Part shown: positions 49,906 through 59,101 of the stretch, piece by piece
Numbering within the stretch: position 1 is the stretch's first letter
How the letters are laid out: each line of letters starts with the position of its first letter
From: Bog-473 sp963804055
Lineage (GTDB): Bacteria > Actinomycetota > Acidimicrobiia > Acidimicrobiales > RAAP-2
Direction: 5' to 3'
Assembly (NCBI GenBank): GCA_963804055.1
Contig: CAWDOU010000001.1
Span: 434,001-498,000, forward strand
Length of the DNA stretch: 64,000 nucleotides
Translations under genes and position numbers: made by a program
The notes under the pieces: generated by a model
What the model saw: the letters and a program-made list of their open reading frames with translations, nothing else
Told to the model about the DNA's origin: nothing
The model's database searches: none

Positions 49906-50418
49906 ATGCGCATAGCAGTCGGCTCGGATCATGCCGGATTCGAGCTCAAGGCGAATCTGGCCCGGCATCTTGCCGAGGCTGGCCACGAGGTCTGTGACTT
50001 CGGCACCGACTCCGCTGCTGTCTCGGTCGACTATCCGGTCTACGGAATAGCTGTGGCCCGTGCCGTGGCCGAGGGCCGGGCCGATCGCGGTATCTGCGTC
50101 TGCGGGACGGGGATCGGCATCAGTATCTCGGCCAACAAGGTGCGTGGCGTGCGCGCCGCCCTCGTCCACGACGCGGCCGGCGCCGCCCTGGCCCGACAAC
50201 ACGGCGACGCCAACGTCATCTGTCTCGGCGGTCGGACGACGTCGACGGCTGAGGCAATCGCAGCCGTCGACACCTTCGTCTCCACTGGGTTTGAGGGTGG
50301 CCGCCACGCACGGCGCGTGGCGGAGATCAGCGAGTACGAGAGCGGCGACGGAGTGTTCGAGGTGAATGGCGACTTGGATCCGAAACCCGGCAACCCTACG
50401 GCGGAGAGGTCTTCATAG
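49906..50418 (+). CDS. rpiB: Ribose-5-phosphate isomerase B (RpiB/LacAB family)
   Basis: A 170-residue isomerase interconverting ribose 5-phosphate and ribulose 5-phosphate in the pentose-phosphate pathway. 'MRIAVGSDHAGFELKANLAR' is the phosphate-binding start, and 'ICVCGTGIGISISANKVRGV' contains the catalytic cysteine and anion hole. ATG 49906 lies exactly 6 nt after TACACT, so the longer open frame from 49873 is not used. The length is slightly above the usual 150-160 because of the C-terminal tail. Confidence 0.92.
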   Translation: MRIAVGSDHAGFELKANLARHLAEAGHEVCDFGTDSAAVSVDYPVYGIAVARAVAEGRADRGICVCGTGIGISISANKVRGVRAALVHDAAGAALARQHGDANVICLGGRTTSTAEAIAAVDTFVSTGFEGGRHARRVAEISEYESGDGVFEVNGDLDPKPGNPTAERSS

Positions 50419-50490
50419 CGGTCTCATGACGCCTCAGAACCGGCGGGTACGGGGGCACGCTCTATCGGACTCCAACTGAGAGACTTTGAT

Positions 50491-50892
50491 ATGCCCGGAT
50501 TGGAACTGGTCACGCTGATCGTCGAGAGCTACGGGCCAGCGATTGAGTTCTTTGTGGACAAGCTCGGATTTGCGCTCGTTGAGGATTCCCCATCCTTGAC
50601 GAACGATGGACGGCCCAAGCGTTGGGTCGTCGTGCGCCCGCCTGGCGGTCAGACTGGAATATTGCTTGCGCAGGCCGATGGTGACGACCAGGCTTCTCTT
50701 GTGGGTGTCCAGGTCGCGAGTCGTGTTGGCTTCTTCTTGCGAGTGGATGATTTCGATCAGACCTTCGAACGGATGGTGTCCAAGGGTGTCGAATTCGTTA
50801 CCGCTCCACGCACCGAGTCATACGGCACGGTCGCTGTGTTTCTCGACGTCGCCGGCAACCGCTGGGACCTGCTCGGCCCTCTGGAGGCGTAG
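50491..50892 (+). CDS. VOC family (glyoxalase-fold) protein
   Basis: A 133-residue single-domain VOC protein. 'YGPAIEFFVDKLGFALVEDS' and 'RVDDFDQTFERMVSKGVEFV' are the paired beta-alpha-beta halves, and 'VAVFLDVAGNRWDLLGP' the C-terminal metal-ligand strand. It ends 3 bp before a phosphotransferase gene, so the pair is co-transcribed, possibly for modification of a small molecule or antibiotic. Confidence 0.87.
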   Translation: MPGLELVTLIVESYGPAIEFFVDKLGFALVEDSPSLTNDGRPKRWVVVRPPGGQTGILLAQADGDDQASLVGVQVASRVGFFLRVDDFDQTFERMVSKGVEFVTAPRTESYGTVAVFLDVAGNRWDLLGPLEA

Positions 50893-50895
50893 CCG

Positions 50896-51798
50896 ATGGT
50901 GAGGGGCGATCCTGTATGGGCCGTGCTGATCCCTCCCCGCCTGAGCCGATTTCGCGAGTTGGTTCAAATCGGAGATGAGCAACTGGATGTCGACTTCACC
51001 GGCTGGAACAAGTTGGTACTCCTATCCACGCAGTGTGCGTTCTTGTTTCCCCGAGAGGCGCCGAATGTCGAGTGGTTCGACCGCGAGTTAGCCGCGTACC
51101 GAGCGCTCGAACCTGCCGGACTTCAAGTTGTGCCCCGACTTCTGGGGGAATGGCGGGACGAAACCATTTATCCCTACCGGTTCGCCGCCGTTTCCCGACT
51201 TCCTGGTACTCACCCAACCGAAGCTGCTGATCTATTCGATCAGCTCGGTCGCACGATCGCTCGGTGGCATGAATTGGCGCCCCCGGAGGTAGCCGGCTCC
51301 CGACCGCCCGCGCACCACGATCGCTCTGACAATCGCTGGCTCCGTCGTGCCCTTGACCCGGCGACCACTCGGCAGGCCGTTGCTGAGGCAGCCGATCGCC
51401 TCGCGTGCGTCGAGCGAGTCGAGAAGTGGAGCAAACAGATGGAAATGGCGGCTGAGCTTGCTCACGTTTTCGTGCACGGTGATTTGCATGAGGACCAGCT
51501 TCTTGTCGTCAATGGGCGGCTTACTGGCATCCTTGACTGGGAGACCGCACGGATCGACCACCCGTTTTGGGACTTCGATCTCAGCGAATGGGGAACCGAG
51601 CTGTGGCGTCGCCATCGGGACCAGTTCTCACAGCTGTGGTCCCAAGCATGGCAGCCCTATGCCATTGAACGAGGTCTCGACCCCGATCCCGCGCCCCTCG
51701 AAACGGCCTTTCGCCTGCGGCATGCTCTGCTTCTAATGGACAACGATCGGGATCCTTCAATCGCGGGAACGATTGAGGAGCATCTCGCGGCAATCTGA
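50896..51798 (+). CDS. Phosphotransferase (aminoglycoside/choline-kinase-like fold)
   Basis: A 300-residue APH-family kinase-fold protein. The catalytic loop is VFVHGDLHEDQLLV with the HxD aspartate, and 'GILDWETARIDHPFWDFDL' supplies the metal-binding aspartate. The N-terminal lobe (1-100) is typical. Members phosphorylate aminoglycosides, macrolides or small metabolites. Pairing with a VOC protein is reminiscent of resistance or modification genes, but specificity cannot be stated. Confidence 0.87.
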   Translation: MVRGDPVWAVLIPPRLSRFRELVQIGDEQLDVDFTGWNKLVLLSTQCAFLFPREAPNVEWFDRELAAYRALEPAGLQVVPRLLGEWRDETIYPYRFAAVSRLPGTHPTEAADLFDQLGRTIARWHELAPPEVAGSRPPAHHDRSDNRWLRRALDPATTRQAVAEAADRLACVERVEKWSKQMEMAAELAHVFVHGDLHEDQLLVVNGRLTGILDWETARIDHPFWDFDLSEWGTELWRRHRDQFSQLWSQAWQPYAIERGLDPDPAPLETAFRLRHALLLMDNDRDPSIAGTIEEHLAAI

Positions 51799-51891
51799 CG
51801 CACCTGGCTCCGCAAGCGCATCGTGTGGATGCGCGTGCATCACCCAAGAGCAGTGGGCCGACCTCGGCGATGGCTCTGAACTTGGGCTCAC

Positions 51892-52182
51892 TCATCTGCC
51901 GATCGCAAGGGCAAGGAGGGTATTGACGGCCGTCTCGAACGGGCGGGTACTCCGTTGCACCTGCGCGAGGAGAAGCCCCCCTTGGAGCGTGGCGAGCAGG
52001 GTAGTGGCGAGGTCGTCCGGATCGATGCCGGGCGGGAGCTTCCGGTCGGCATGAAGGGATCTGAGCCCATCGCCGATGGCGGCTGCCCACTGATCGAACC
52101 CTGCCGCGATGAGCGCTCGGGCCTCGGGGTCACTCTCGCTCGCCGATTGGAGTCCGATCGCTGAGCGGATCTCTCGCGTTCG
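51892..52182 (-). pseudogene. TetR-family C-terminal fragment
   Basis: Reading the minus strand from 52182, right after an in-frame stop, gives 96 residues containing 'ALIAAGFDQWAAAIGDGLRS', 'LPPGIDPDDLATTLLATLQG' and 'RPFETAVNTLLALAIGR'. This is the ligand-binding C-terminal domain of TetR/AcrR regulators of the LmrA/YxaF type. The N-terminal helix-turn-helix is missing, and the sequence upstream in the other two frames does not supply it, so the gene is truncated. Confidence 0.7.
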
Positions 52183-52302
52183 TCATCCACAACGCTGGGC
52201 TCAGCGAGCCGAGCGTGCGTGAAGAGCCAGTTTCGTCGCTCGCATGGACTACCCGGACACTCGTCTTCCGGCAATCTCGGAGACCAGGATTGGTATCCGC
52301 AC

Positions 52303-52332
52303 GTGCCGCAGGGTGGCACCTCAACCCGGCCG
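52303..52332. repeat. Dispersed 30-bp repeat, copy 2
   Basis: Matches 48266-48295 at 29 of 30 positions. It lies about 120 bp beyond the broken end of the TetR fragment, in the gap before the alpha/beta hydrolase gene. Confidence 0.7.
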
Positions 52333-52415
52333 AGGGGGCAGGGGCGGCGTCAGGGGCGCACCCTTGCTCGGATTCGCTCTTCACAGTCGAGGTTATCCGT
52401 CAGGTTGTCTCACCA

Positions 52416-53456
52416 TTACGAGTCGTTCTGGGGGCCTCGGCGCATCATGTCGAGCAGTCCCTCGGGGTCGAACTTGCTTGGCTCCGTGGTGTCCAAGAAG
52501 TCCCTCAGGATCTCGACGAATCGAACGGGGTCCTCCGCGTGGGGGTAATGACCCAACCCCTCCATCACCTCCAACCTGCTGTTGGGGATGGCCTCGTGCG
52601 CCAGGTAGGCGTGTTCGAGCGGGATGATCCCGTCTCGGTCGCCCCAAACGATCAGCGTCGGCATCTGTGCGGTGAGGTAAAGGCGGTCTGCGGCGCTCAC
52701 CGACTGCCCGCCCGGGTCGATCACGGAGCGCATGGTGCGGACGAAAGCGCGGCGGGCCTCACCATCGGTCAACGACTGGTAGGAGCGCCACATTTCCACC
52801 GCCTCTTCGTTGCGGAAGCCTCGGCCGCCGAAGAACTTGATGACGGAATCGCCCCAGGTCCGCGCGAAGGCAGGGAACAAGACCGGCATTACGTACTCGG
52901 CCCCCGGCAGGGTGGCCAGGCGGAGGATCCAGTTCACCTCTCGGCCCAAACCGCCGGCGTCGACAAGGACCAGGCGCTCGCAACGCTCGGGAAATTGATA
53001 GGCGAACTGCAGGGCCACTCCGCCACCGAAGGATTGTCCGACGACGGTCGCCCGGTCGATGCCGAGGAGGTTGAGGAAGTCCCGCATGACAGTGGCGAGG
53101 TTGCCGAGCGAGTAGTCGCCAAGAGGCTTTTCCGACGCCCCGTGCCCGAGGAAGTCCGGGGCCAAAACGGTGTAGTCGTTCTGTAGCAGCCTCATGGCGG
53201 GAACCCAGGTGAGGGAACTGCCGGCGATCCCGTGGAGCAGCAACAGCACTGGGCCCTGACCACCACGCCGGTAGCCGACCTGATGACCGTGGATGGAGAT
53301 GAGTTCCACAGCGAAGCTCTCTTTGGATGGGCTCTGCGTCACGGCCTCGATCGGTCCGTTGTCATCGCCACGCCGGACGGAGCGATGCTCATCACGGTTG
53401 CATCCTCTCTCATTCAGCGGGGTGGCGCTTGGGGCGACGGACCAAACCTCTCCCAC
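52416..53456 (-). CDS. Alpha/beta hydrolase
   Basis: A hydrolase of up to 346 residues. 'VLLLLHGIAGSSLTWVPAMR' is the oxyanion region, 'ATVVGQSFGGGVALQFAYQF' the nucleophile elbow with serine, WGDRDGIIPLEHAY the acid, and GLGHYPHAEDP the histidine. The first 38 residues are not hydrolase-like; GTG 53342 (VTQSPSKESF) is a good alternative start. Activity is probably esterase, C-C hydrolase or haloperoxidase-like. Confidence 0.87.
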   Translation of the reverse strand: MGEVWSVAPSATPLNERGCNRDEHRSVRRGDDNGPIEAVTQSPSKESFAVELISIHGHQVGYRRGGQGPVLLLLHGIAGSSLTWVPAMRLLQNDYTVLAPDFLGHGASEKPLGDYSLGNLATVMRDFLNLLGIDRATVVGQSFGGGVALQFAYQFPERCERLVLVDAGGLGREVNWILRLATLPGAEYVMPVLFPAFARTWGDSVIKFFGGRGFRNEEAVEMWRSYQSLTDGEARRAFVRTMRSVIDPGGQSVSAADRLYLTAQMPTLIVWGDRDGIIPLEHAYLAHEAIPNSRLEVMEGLGHYPHAEDPVRFVEILRDFLDTTEPSKFDPEGLLDMMRRGPQNDS

Positions 53457-53609
53457 GCCCTTGGGGTAGCCACCGACTGGATGTTCATTGGCCTGGCATT
53501 TTGGACCAATCGGACCTGGGGCCGTTAGGTCGAATATCCCCCGTTGCGCTTTACCGGAATACCCTCCGACGTCGTGGGGCGGCCGAGAGACGATCGGTAA
53601 GGCGTGTGC

Positions 53610-54425
53610 TCAGCCGGCGGAGAGGGCACGCTCCAAGCGCGCTGCCACCTCGCGGTAGCGCGCCACGGGAATCAGGTGCACGCCCTCGAATGCGCCTGAT
53701 TCCTTGATCCCGACCACGAGGTCGCAGGCAGCATCGACGCCTGCGTTGGGGTCCGTCTCCAGTCGTGCCACGAGGTCCTCGGGCACAGTCAGTCCCGGGA
53801 TGGTGAAGGTCTTGGCCATGTGGGCACTGGCGATCACGATGACGCCGGCATAGACCGGGACGTCCACCTCGACCGTGGCCCGCCAAGCCAGCAGGTCGTC
53901 GAGTGAGAAGCCCACCTGCACGAAGAGGAAGTCGGCCGCCTGCTTCCAGGCCGGCAGCGCTCCGAGGCCGCTGGCCGCGCCGAAGCGCATCGACGATCGG
54001 CCGGCGTGGCGACCGCCCCGCCGACGACCACTCCCACCGCCGTCGAGCGTCTCGGCATAGGCGCGGCCCTCGGTCAGCATGGTGCGCACGGTGAGCTCAC
54101 TCGTGCGCGCCCCGGCCAGCGGGTCGTCGCCGTACACGAAGAGGAACTGGTCCACCCCGTAGGCCGCCGCAGTCAGGAGGTCGCGCCGGAAGCCGAGCAG
54201 GTTGCGGTCGCGTGCATTGAGGCAGGCAATGGAGCGCCCGCCCATCTGCTGCACCTCGTGCGCCACGGCGACGCTCGAGACGGTCGCACGACCGATGTGG
54301 TTGTCCGGAATCAGGAATGAGGTGGCGACCGGGCTCAGCACGCCGATCTGGTGGCGCACCCGGGTCAGGTCCGGGGCGGTCGCCGGCTCGATCTCGCAGA
54401 TCAGTTCGAACTGGCCCGCGGTCAC
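53610..54425 (-). CDS. Methylenetetrahydrofolate reductase family protein
   Basis: A 271-residue TIM-barrel protein of the MTHFR family. 'FELICEIEPATAPDLTRVRH' begins the barrel, 'NARDRNLLGFRRDLLTAAAY' and 'FVYGDDPLAGA' are folate/FAD-site stretches, and 'FLFVQVGFSLDDLLAW' follows. It is shorter than E. coli MetF (296) and somewhat divergent, so it may act in methyl-folate or demethylation pathways rather than methionine synthesis. The GTG start overlaps the GNAT stop (GTGA). Confidence 0.85.
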   Translation of the reverse strand: MTAGQFELICEIEPATAPDLTRVRHQIGVLSPVATSFLIPDNHIGRATVSSVAVAHEVQQMGGRSIACLNARDRNLLGFRRDLLTAAAYGVDQFLFVYGDDPLAGARTSELTVRTMLTEGRAYAETLDGGGSGRRRGGRHAGRSSMRFGAASGLGALPAWKQAADFLFVQVGFSLDDLLAWRATVEVDVPVYAGVIVIASAHMAKTFTIPGLTVPEDLVARLETDPNAGVDAACDLVVGIKESGAFEGVHLIPVARYREVAARLERALSAG

Positions 54426-54931
54426 GCCGGAACGTCCAGTTCCTTGTGGAAGCGGTAGCCGTGCGTCGCCGTGTCGCGGTCATAGAGCAGCCAGCCGCTC
54501 GACTCGTAGAGAGCGATCGCCTCGGGCTGACGGTCGCCCGTCACCAGGCGCAGGTGGATGAGGCCCAGTTCACGGGCCGCCTCCTCGAGTCCCTCCATCA
54601 GTCGGCGGGCGATGCCCTGCCCGCGCTGTTCGGGATCGACCCAGAGGCGGCGCACCTCTCCGACGGCGGGGTTGCGGTGCGGGTGGATGGCACGCAGGCC
54701 GACCCCGCCGAGCGGCGGTCCGGCGGCACCCTCGCGGCGAGCCACCAGAAAGACACCGGCCGGCGGGTCGAACATGGCCACAGTGAGGCTCCGTTCGTTG
54801 TCGTGGAGGAGGCCGTAGCGTACGACGAGCTCGGCCTCGGCCTGGGCCACGACCCAGCGCGGGCCCTCGGTCGCAGAGGGCTCGCGGGCCAGCACGAGGC
54901 TCGCCGGAATGGCGGAAGAGGGGCGATCCAT
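54422..54931 (-). CDS. GNAT N-acetyltransferase
   Basis: A 169-residue acetyltransferase. 'EVRRLWVDPEQRGQGIARRL' is the acetyl-CoA-binding motif, and 'IALYESSGWLLYDRDTAT' the C-terminal strand-helix. ATG 54931 (MDRPSSAIP) is 19 bp from the divergent ileS start at 54951; the -10 candidates on the two strands overlap. It is co-translated with the MTHFR-like gene. Confidence 0.85.
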   Translation of the reverse strand: MDRPSSAIPASLVLAREPSATEGPRWVVAQAEAELVVRYGLLHDNERSLTVAMFDPPAGVFLVARREGAAGPPLGGVGLRAIHPHRNPAVGEVRRLWVDPEQRGQGIARRLMEGLEEAARELGLIHLRLVTGDRQPEAIALYESSGWLLYDRDTATHGYRFHKELDVPA

Positions 54932-54950
54932 ACCCTCTATCCTTTCCGAC

Positions 54951-57900
54951 GTGGCCGGGGCACCCGTCCCCGCCGCCAAAGGCTGCCTTTCTCCCGTGTT
55001 CACACCCGTCCCTCCTGACATCGATTTCGTCGCCCTCGAGCAGGCCGAACTGGCCCGCTGGTCGGCCCAGCGCGTCTTCGAGCGCTCCATCGAGCAGCGG
55101 GTGGGAGCCGAGCCCTGGGTCTTCTTCGAGGGCCCGCCCACGGCCAACGGCATGCCCGGCCTGCACCACGCCTGGGCCCGGGTCTACAAGGACCTCTTCT
55201 GCCGCTTCCGCACCATGGACGGGGCTTACGTGGCCCGCCGGGCCGGCTGGGACACCCACGGGCTCCCGGTCGAGGTCGAGGTGGAGAAGAAGCTCGGCAT
55301 CACCGGCAAGGAGCAGATCGAGTCCCAGGTCGGCATCGCCGAGTTCACCCGGCTGTGCCGCGAGTCCGTCTACTCCTACGTCGACGAGTTCGCCCGCCTG
55401 ACGACGCGCATCGGCTACTGGGTCGACATGGACGAGGCGTACTGGACGTTGGACTCGACCTACATCGAGTCGGTCTGGTGGCACCTGCAGCAGCTCTTCG
55501 ATCAGGGCCTCCTGTACGAGGACCTCAAGGTCGTTCCGTACTGCCCCCGCTGCGGGACCGCGCTGTCCAGCCACGAGCTGGGGCAGCCCGATGTCTACCG
55601 TGACGAGGAGGACGAGTCGGCCTACGTACGTTTCCGGCTGGTCGACCCCGGCGGTGCCGTGGCGGCTGCGGTGGGGCCGGGTGCCGGGGCGGAATGGCTG
55701 GGCGTGTGGACCACCACGCCGTGGACGCTGCTGTCGAACACGGGCGTCGCGGTGAACCCCGAGCTGGTCTACGCCGTCGTCGACGGGGTCGTCATGGCCG
55801 ACGACCTGGTGGATTCGGTCATGGGGGAGGGCGCATCGGCCCGGGTCACCGCCCGGGTGCCGGGGTCGGCCCTGGTGGGCCTGCGCTACGAGCGGCCCTT
55901 CGACGACGTGGCGGCGCCACACGGCGCCGACGGGTGGCGCGTGGTCCCCGCGTCGTACGTCACGACCGAGGAGGGGACCGGCCTCGTGCACCTGGCGCCC
56001 GCCTTCGGTGAGATCGACCGCCAGATCGGCCGGGAGAGCGGCCTGCCCTCGCTCAACCCGGTCGGCCCGGACGGCGCGTTCACCGATGCGGTCGGATGGC
56101 TGGCGGGGCGCCAGGTCCGGGAGGCCAACCACGACATCAACGACCGGCTGGAGTCGTCCGGCCTGCTGCTGCGTCGCTTCCCCTACGTGCACTCGTACCC
56201 GCACTGCTGGCGCTGCCGCACACCGCTGATCTACTGGGGCAAGCCGAGCTGGTACATCGCGACCTCTACCCGCAAGTCAGAGCTGTTGGCGGCGAACCAG
56301 ACCGTGGACTGGCACCCGGCCCACATTAAGGACGGGCGCTTCGGCGAATGGCTCGAGAACAACGTCGACTGGGCCCTGTCGCGTGACCGCTTCTGGGGGA
56401 CACCGCTGCCGATCTGGCGCTGCGGGCGCGGCCACGTGCGCTGCGTCGGCTCGCTGCGTGAGCTCTCCGATCTGTGCGGGCGCGACGTGACCGGGATCGA
56501 CCCGCACCGGCCGGCGATCGACGACGTGGTGTTCACCTGCGGGACGTGCGCCTCCGACGTGGGGGCGGTCGACGAGGTCGACGAGCTGGCGGTGTGCCGC
56601 CGGGTCGAGCCCGTCATCGACGCCTGGTTCGACTCGGGCTCCATGCCGGCGGCGCAGGTCGGCTACCCGCACGTCGACGGGTCGGCCGAGGCCTTCACGT
56701 TCCCGGCCGACTTCATTTCCGAGGCCATCGACCAGACGCGGGGCTGGTTCTACTCGCTGCTGGCCATCAACACGCTGGTCTTCGGCAAGAGCCCGTACCG
56801 CCACGTGGTGTGCCTCGGTCACATCGTCGATGCCGACGGCCGCAAGATGTCCAAGTCGCTCGGCAACATCATCGACCCCTGGTCGATCCTCGACACCAGG
56901 GGCGCCGACGCCATGCGCTGGTGGATGTTCTCGCAGGGGTCGCCCTGGACGCCGACGCGGGCGACGCTCGGTGCCATCGACACGGCCATGCGCGACATGC
57001 TGCTCACGCTGTGGAACACGTTCAGCTTCTTCACGACCTACGCGTCGCTGAACGAGTTCGACCCGTCGGACGCGGCGATCCCGGCGGCGGGGGAGCGGGG
57101 GCCGCTGGACCGCTGGGTCCTGTCCCGGCTGGCCAGCACCACGGCGACGGTGACGGACGCGTTGACCGCGTACGACCCGCTGGTGGCGGCGACCGCCGTG
57201 GCCGACCTCGTCGACGACCTGTCCAACTGGTACGTGCGCCGCAGCCGCCGGCGCTTCTGGCGCACGGACCCCGACGCGCCCGCCGGCGACACCCTGGCGG
57301 CGCAGGCGACGCTGCACGAGGTCCTGACGACGCTCTCGTTGCTGCTGGCGCCGATGTGCCCCTTCGTGTCCGACACCATGTGGCGGCATCTGACGGGCGC
57401 CGAGGCCGACGGGGACGCATCGGTGCACCTGGCCGACTGGCCGGCGGCCGATGCGGCCCGGGTCGATGTCGATCTGGAGGCGCAGATGGCGCTGGCCCGG
57501 CGTCTGACGTCGCTGGGCCGTGCGGCGCGCGGCGAGGCATCGGTCAAGGTGCGCCAGCCGCTGCGGCGGGCGTTGGTGTTCCTGCCGGCGGGCTCGCCCG
57601 AGATCCTGCGCGACATCGTGGCGGACGAGCTCAACGTCGACGAGGTCGACACGGCCGACGAGCTCAGCGAGGTCATTCAGTTCGAGCTCAAGCCGAACTT
57701 CAAGACGCTGGGCTCGCGCCTGAAGGATCTGGTCCGCGAGGTGGGGCCGGCGCTGGCGGCGCTGGACACTGCGGCCGCGGCGGCCGCGCTCGAGGAGGGC
57801 CGGTCGGTGACGGTCGTTCTGGGCGGCGAGCCGGTGGAGCTGTCGCCCGAGGACGTGGTGTTGCGGGTGCGGGGACAGCAGGGCTTCGCCGTGTCGCGCG

Positions 57901-58214
57901 AGGGCGGCGAGGTCGTGGCGCTGGACCTGAATTTGGACGAGGGCCTGCGCAAGCGGGGCCTGTCCCGCGACGTGGTGCGGCTCGTCCAGGACCTGCGCAA
58001 GGCGTCCGGGCTCGAGGTCTCCGACCGCATCGCCCTGCACGTGGTCGGGTTGGACGTCATCGCCGAGTTCTTCGACTTCATCGGCCGCGAGGTGCTGGCG
58101 GTTTCGATCGAGTCGGGGCCGGGCGAGGGCGCGGGCACGGTGTTGGAGCTCGACGACGAGCTGTTGACCGAGCCGGTGCGGGTCTGGCTGCGGCGGGTCG
58201 AACCGGGCGGCTGA
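54951..58214 (+). CDS. ileS: Isoleucyl-tRNA synthetase
   Basis: A 1087-residue class Ia synthetase. 'FFEGPPTANGMPGLHHAWAR' contains the HIGH-equivalent, 'WTTTPWTLLSNTGVAVNP' is the editing-domain T-rich motif, 'HIVDADGRKMSKSLGNIIDP' has KMSKS, and the anticodon-binding domain starts near 'PLDRWVLSRLASTTATVTDA'. The type resembles IleRS2, the eukaryote-like form common in actinobacteria and often mupirocin-tolerant. GTG 54951 is chosen because TATCCT ends 7 nt before it; the frame is open back to 54909. It is essential for translation. Confidence 0.95.
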   Translation: MAGAPVPAAKGCLSPVFTPVPPDIDFVALEQAELARWSAQRVFERSIEQRVGAEPWVFFEGPPTANGMPGLHHAWARVYKDLFCRFRTMDGAYVARRAGWDTHGLPVEVEVEKKLGITGKEQIESQVGIAEFTRLCRESVYSYVDEFARLTTRIGYWVDMDEAYWTLDSTYIESVWWHLQQLFDQGLLYEDLKVVPYCPRCGTALSSHELGQPDVYRDEEDESAYVRFRLVDPGGAVAAAVGPGAGAEWLGVWTTTPWTLLSNTGVAVNPELVYAVVDGVVMADDLVDSVMGEGASARVTARVPGSALVGLRYERPFDDVAAPHGADGWRVVPASYVTTEEGTGLVHLAPAFGEIDRQIGRESGLPSLNPVGPDGAFTDAVGWLAGRQVREANHDINDRLESSGLLLRRFPYVHSYPHCWRCRTPLIYWGKPSWYIATSTRKSELLAANQTVDWHPAHIKDGRFGEWLENNVDWALSRDRFWGTPLPIWRCGRGHVRCVGSLRELSDLCGRDVTGIDPHRPAIDDVVFTCGTCASDVGAVDEVDELAVCRRVEPVIDAWFDSGSMPAAQVGYPHVDGSAEAFTFPADFISEAIDQTRGWFYSLLAINTLVFGKSPYRHVVCLGHIVDADGRKMSKSLGNIIDPWSILDTRGADAMRWWMFSQGSPWTPTRATLGAIDTAMRDMLLTLWNTFSFFTTYASLNEFDPSDAAIPAAGERGPLDRWVLSRLASTTATVTDALTAYDPLVAATAVADLVDDLSNWYVRRSRRRFWRTDPDAPAGDTLAAQATLHEVLTTLSLLLAPMCPFVSDTMWRHLTGAEADGDASVHLADWPAADAARVDVDLEAQMALARRLTSLGRAARGEASVKVRQPLRRALVFLPAGSPEILRDIVADELNVDEVDTADELSEVIQFELKPNFKTLGSRLKDLVREVGPALAALDTAAAAAALEEGRSVTVVLGGEPVELSPEDVVLRVRGQQGFAVSREGGEVVALDLNLDEGLRKRGLSRDVVRLVQDLRKASGLEVSDRIALHVVGLDVIAEFFDFIGREVLAVSIESGPGEGAGTVLELDDELLTEPVRVWLRRVEPGG

Positions 58215-58234
58215 GTTCGGCGTCCGCCGCCGGC

Positions 58235-59101
58235 TCAGTGGCGCGGGTCGCCCGGGAGGAAGGCGTCGGTCAACGCGATCTGGACGCCTCCGGTGGCGGC
58301 CGGGTCGAGCACGACGAGGTCGCCTCCCCAGCGGACGATCGTGATGCCGGCCCGGTGCAGCGCGTCGGTGGCGGCGCCGAGGTCATGGACGCGCAGGGCC
58401 AGCACGTGGGTGCGTGGCCGCTCGTAGGTGCGTCCCCACAGCGTGCGCCCCTCGACGCCCGGCAGCGGAAAGAGGGCGAGGGTGCAGTCACCCAGCGACA
58501 CGCCGGCCATGGGGTGGCCGGGCGGGGCGTCGCCGTCCTCGAAGGTGACCGTGGTGCCGAGCAGCGTGGCGAAGCGGCCGGCCCAGGCGAGCGGATCATC
58601 GACCAGGGCCCCGACGAAGGCGTGGTGCGTGGCCGGCGCCAGGACGCGACCGGCCGGCGGTGGTCCCGGCGTGGGAGCGCCGAAGCGCGGGTCCACGGGC
58701 AGCTCGAAGGTGCTCCACTGGAAGAAGATGCCGCCGGTGTCGCGCGGGTCGCTGAAGCACATCTCGGGGCGCGGGCGGGCTGCGATGTGCACCTCCTCCT
58801 GTTGGAGGTGGGCCATGGTCGCCTCGAGGTCCTCGACCTGCAGGGCGAGCGAGTGCATGCCGCCGCCGAAGCGTGTGACGAATTGGGCCGCCGCGCCGTC
58901 GCCGATCGGCTGGCCGATCTCAATGGAGTTGTCGCCCGCCCAGGCCATGCCGCCCCGGCGCCCGATGCCCGGCTCGGTCGACTCGCTGTACTCCAGCACC
59001 GTGAGGCCGACCAGGGTGGCCAGGTTCCGCACGGCCAGGTCGTAGTCGGCCACCATCGCGGTGGAGTGGAACAGCCAGCGCACCTGGTGGCGGCGGCTCA
59101 T
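58235..59101 (-). CDS. Two-domain VOC (glyoxalase-fold) protein
   Basis: A 288-residue protein with two VOC domains (about 8-135 and 155-285). 'GGGMHSLALQVEDLEATMAH' is the first-domain core, and 'HVLALRVHDLGAATDALHRA' the second. Tandem VOC proteins include extradiol dioxygenases, but I cannot identify an iron triad. ATG 59101 overlaps the SDR stop (ATGA), so it is the third gene of an operon with two dehydrogenases. Confidence 0.87.
   Translation of the reverse strand: MSRRHQVRWLFHSTAMVADYDLAVRNLATLVGLTVLEYSESTEPGIGRRGGMAWAGDNSIEIGQPIGDGAAAQFVTRFGGGMHSLALQVEDLEATMAHLQQEEVHIAARPRPEMCFSDPRDTGGIFFQWSTFELPVDPRFGAPTPGPPPAGRVLAPATHHAFVGALVDDPLAWAGRFATLLGTTVTFEDGDAPPGHPMAGVSLGDCTLALFPLPGVEGRTLWGRTYERPRTHVLALRVHDLGAATDALHRAGITIVRWGGDLVVLDPAATGGVQIALTDAFLPGDPRH

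Noticed and set aside
48266..52332. T-box riboswitch: 'AGGGTGGCACC' in both 30-bp repeats resembles the T-box core
   Set aside because: No specifier stem or upstream leader is possible at 48266 (coding sequence ends 49 bp upstream), no downstream plus-strand gene follows either copy, and the match is a short string shared by a repeat.
53232..53528. A 98-residue plus-strand frame with a hydrophobic end
   Set aside because: Antisense to the alpha/beta hydrolase start; no ribosome-binding site or conserved motif.
54570..58040. Long open frames on the minus strand opposite ileS and its upstream region
   Set aside because: Low-complexity Arg/Gly/Ala/Pro composition and no motifs; they mirror the GC-rich coding strand of isoleucyl-tRNA synthetase.
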